Below, piece by piece: positions 23,028 through 23,201 of a stretch of DNA of 23,201 bases (positions are counted from its first letter, which is position 1; each line of letters opens with the position of its first letter). The notes beneath the pieces are model-generated. The model was not told where the DNA came from, made no database searches, and worked only from the letters and a program-made list of their open reading frames with translations. Origin of the DNA: TC-15 sp034437275 (GTDB lineage: Bacteria; Chloroflexota; Anaerolineae; Aggregatilineales; Aggregatilineaceae); contig DAOTUD010000158.1 in NCBI GenBank assembly GCA_034437275.1, positions 1-23,201 of the forward strand. The letters are read 5' to 3'. The translations under genes and the position numbers were made by a program.

Positions 23028-23038
23028 TCAGCCCCCTT
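23013..23038 (+). promoter_or_regulatory. Hairpin spanning the fusA stop codon
   Basis: AAGGGGG (23013-23019) pairs with CCCCCTT (23032-23038) around a 12-nt loop that contains the fusA stop. There is no proper T-run after it. It may mark an attenuation or processing point between fusA and the more strongly expressed tuf. Confidence 0.45.
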
Positions 23039-23073
23039 GTATAAAGCAATTATCGATAAGGTAGGAGGCATTC

Positions 23074-23201
23074 ATGGCCAAAGGTAAGTTTGAGCGGACG
23101 AAGCCCCACGTCAACGTGGGCACAATCGGCCACATTGATCACGGCAAGACGACCCTGACGGCAGCGATCACCAAGACGCTGGCGCTGAAGGGGTGGGCAG
23201 A
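23074..23201 (+). CDS. tuf: Elongation factor Tu (5' part)
   Basis: The first 42 codons of EF-Tu, which carries aminoacyl-tRNA to the ribosome. VNVGTIGHIDHGKTTLTAAI contains the P-loop, here GHIDHGKT with Ile where Val is more common. AGGAGG (23063-23068) precedes the ATG by 5 bases. The gene runs off the right edge of the window and follows fusA by 46 bp, as in standard str operons. Confidence 0.97.
   Translation, partial: MAKGKFERTKPHVNVGTIGHIDHGKTTLTAAITKTLALKGWA

Overview
The window looks like a chromosomal segment of a Chloroflexota bacterium, probably Anaerolineae. This is inferred from the str operon proteins, the GC-rich coding style, the multi-PAS/GAF kinase and the Chloroflexota-like S12 insertion. 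No ribosomal RNA is present, so the assignment stays approximate. No tRNA, CRISPR array or intact insertion sequence was found.

Layout. (1) 1-290: no convincing gene, but an imperfect 25-bp direct repeat. (2) 291-4761, minus strand: a two-gene operon encoding a CPBP intramembrane protease followed, with an 8-bp overlap, by a 1232-residue soluble sensor kinase (4 PAS, 3 GAF, HisKA, HATPase). (3) 4946-5800, plus strand: two small thioredoxin-fold proteins in one operon. (4) 5888-7135: NADP-dependent isocitrate dehydrogenase, closed by a clear intrinsic terminator. (5) 7296-9767: a protein joining an M23 metallopeptidase domain to four NBR1-type (FW) Ig-like repeats and an unrecognised C-terminal domain. 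(6) 9850-19467, minus strand: a complete phosphate-response locus in the order phoB-phoR-pstS-pstC-pstA-pstB-phoU. It ends in a terminator that converges on the M23 gene. (7) 19752-23201, plus strand: the str operon (rpsL, rpsG, fusA, start of tuf) behind a near-consensus promoter and a leader of about 210 nt with four hairpins.

The most unusual object is PstA. Its permease core is normal, but between the first and second core membrane segments it carries about 890 residues. Most of these form 16 alternating helical half-repeats, roughly seven to eight ~100-residue units, predicted to lie outside the membrane. Three extra hydrophobic segments precede the core. The partner PstS has an ordinary signal peptide with no lipobox cysteine, so a tethering or docking role for the PstA ectodomain is a testable idea.

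How the genes work together: PhoR and PhoB sense and relay phosphate status, PstSCAB imports phosphate, and PhoU links transporter state to the kinase. Tandem 11-bp-spaced boxes with the same geometry lie ahead of the -10 elements of both pstS and phoB, which suggests PhoB control of the transporter and of itself. The divergent phoB and rpsL genes are separated by about 530 bp of regulatory DNA.
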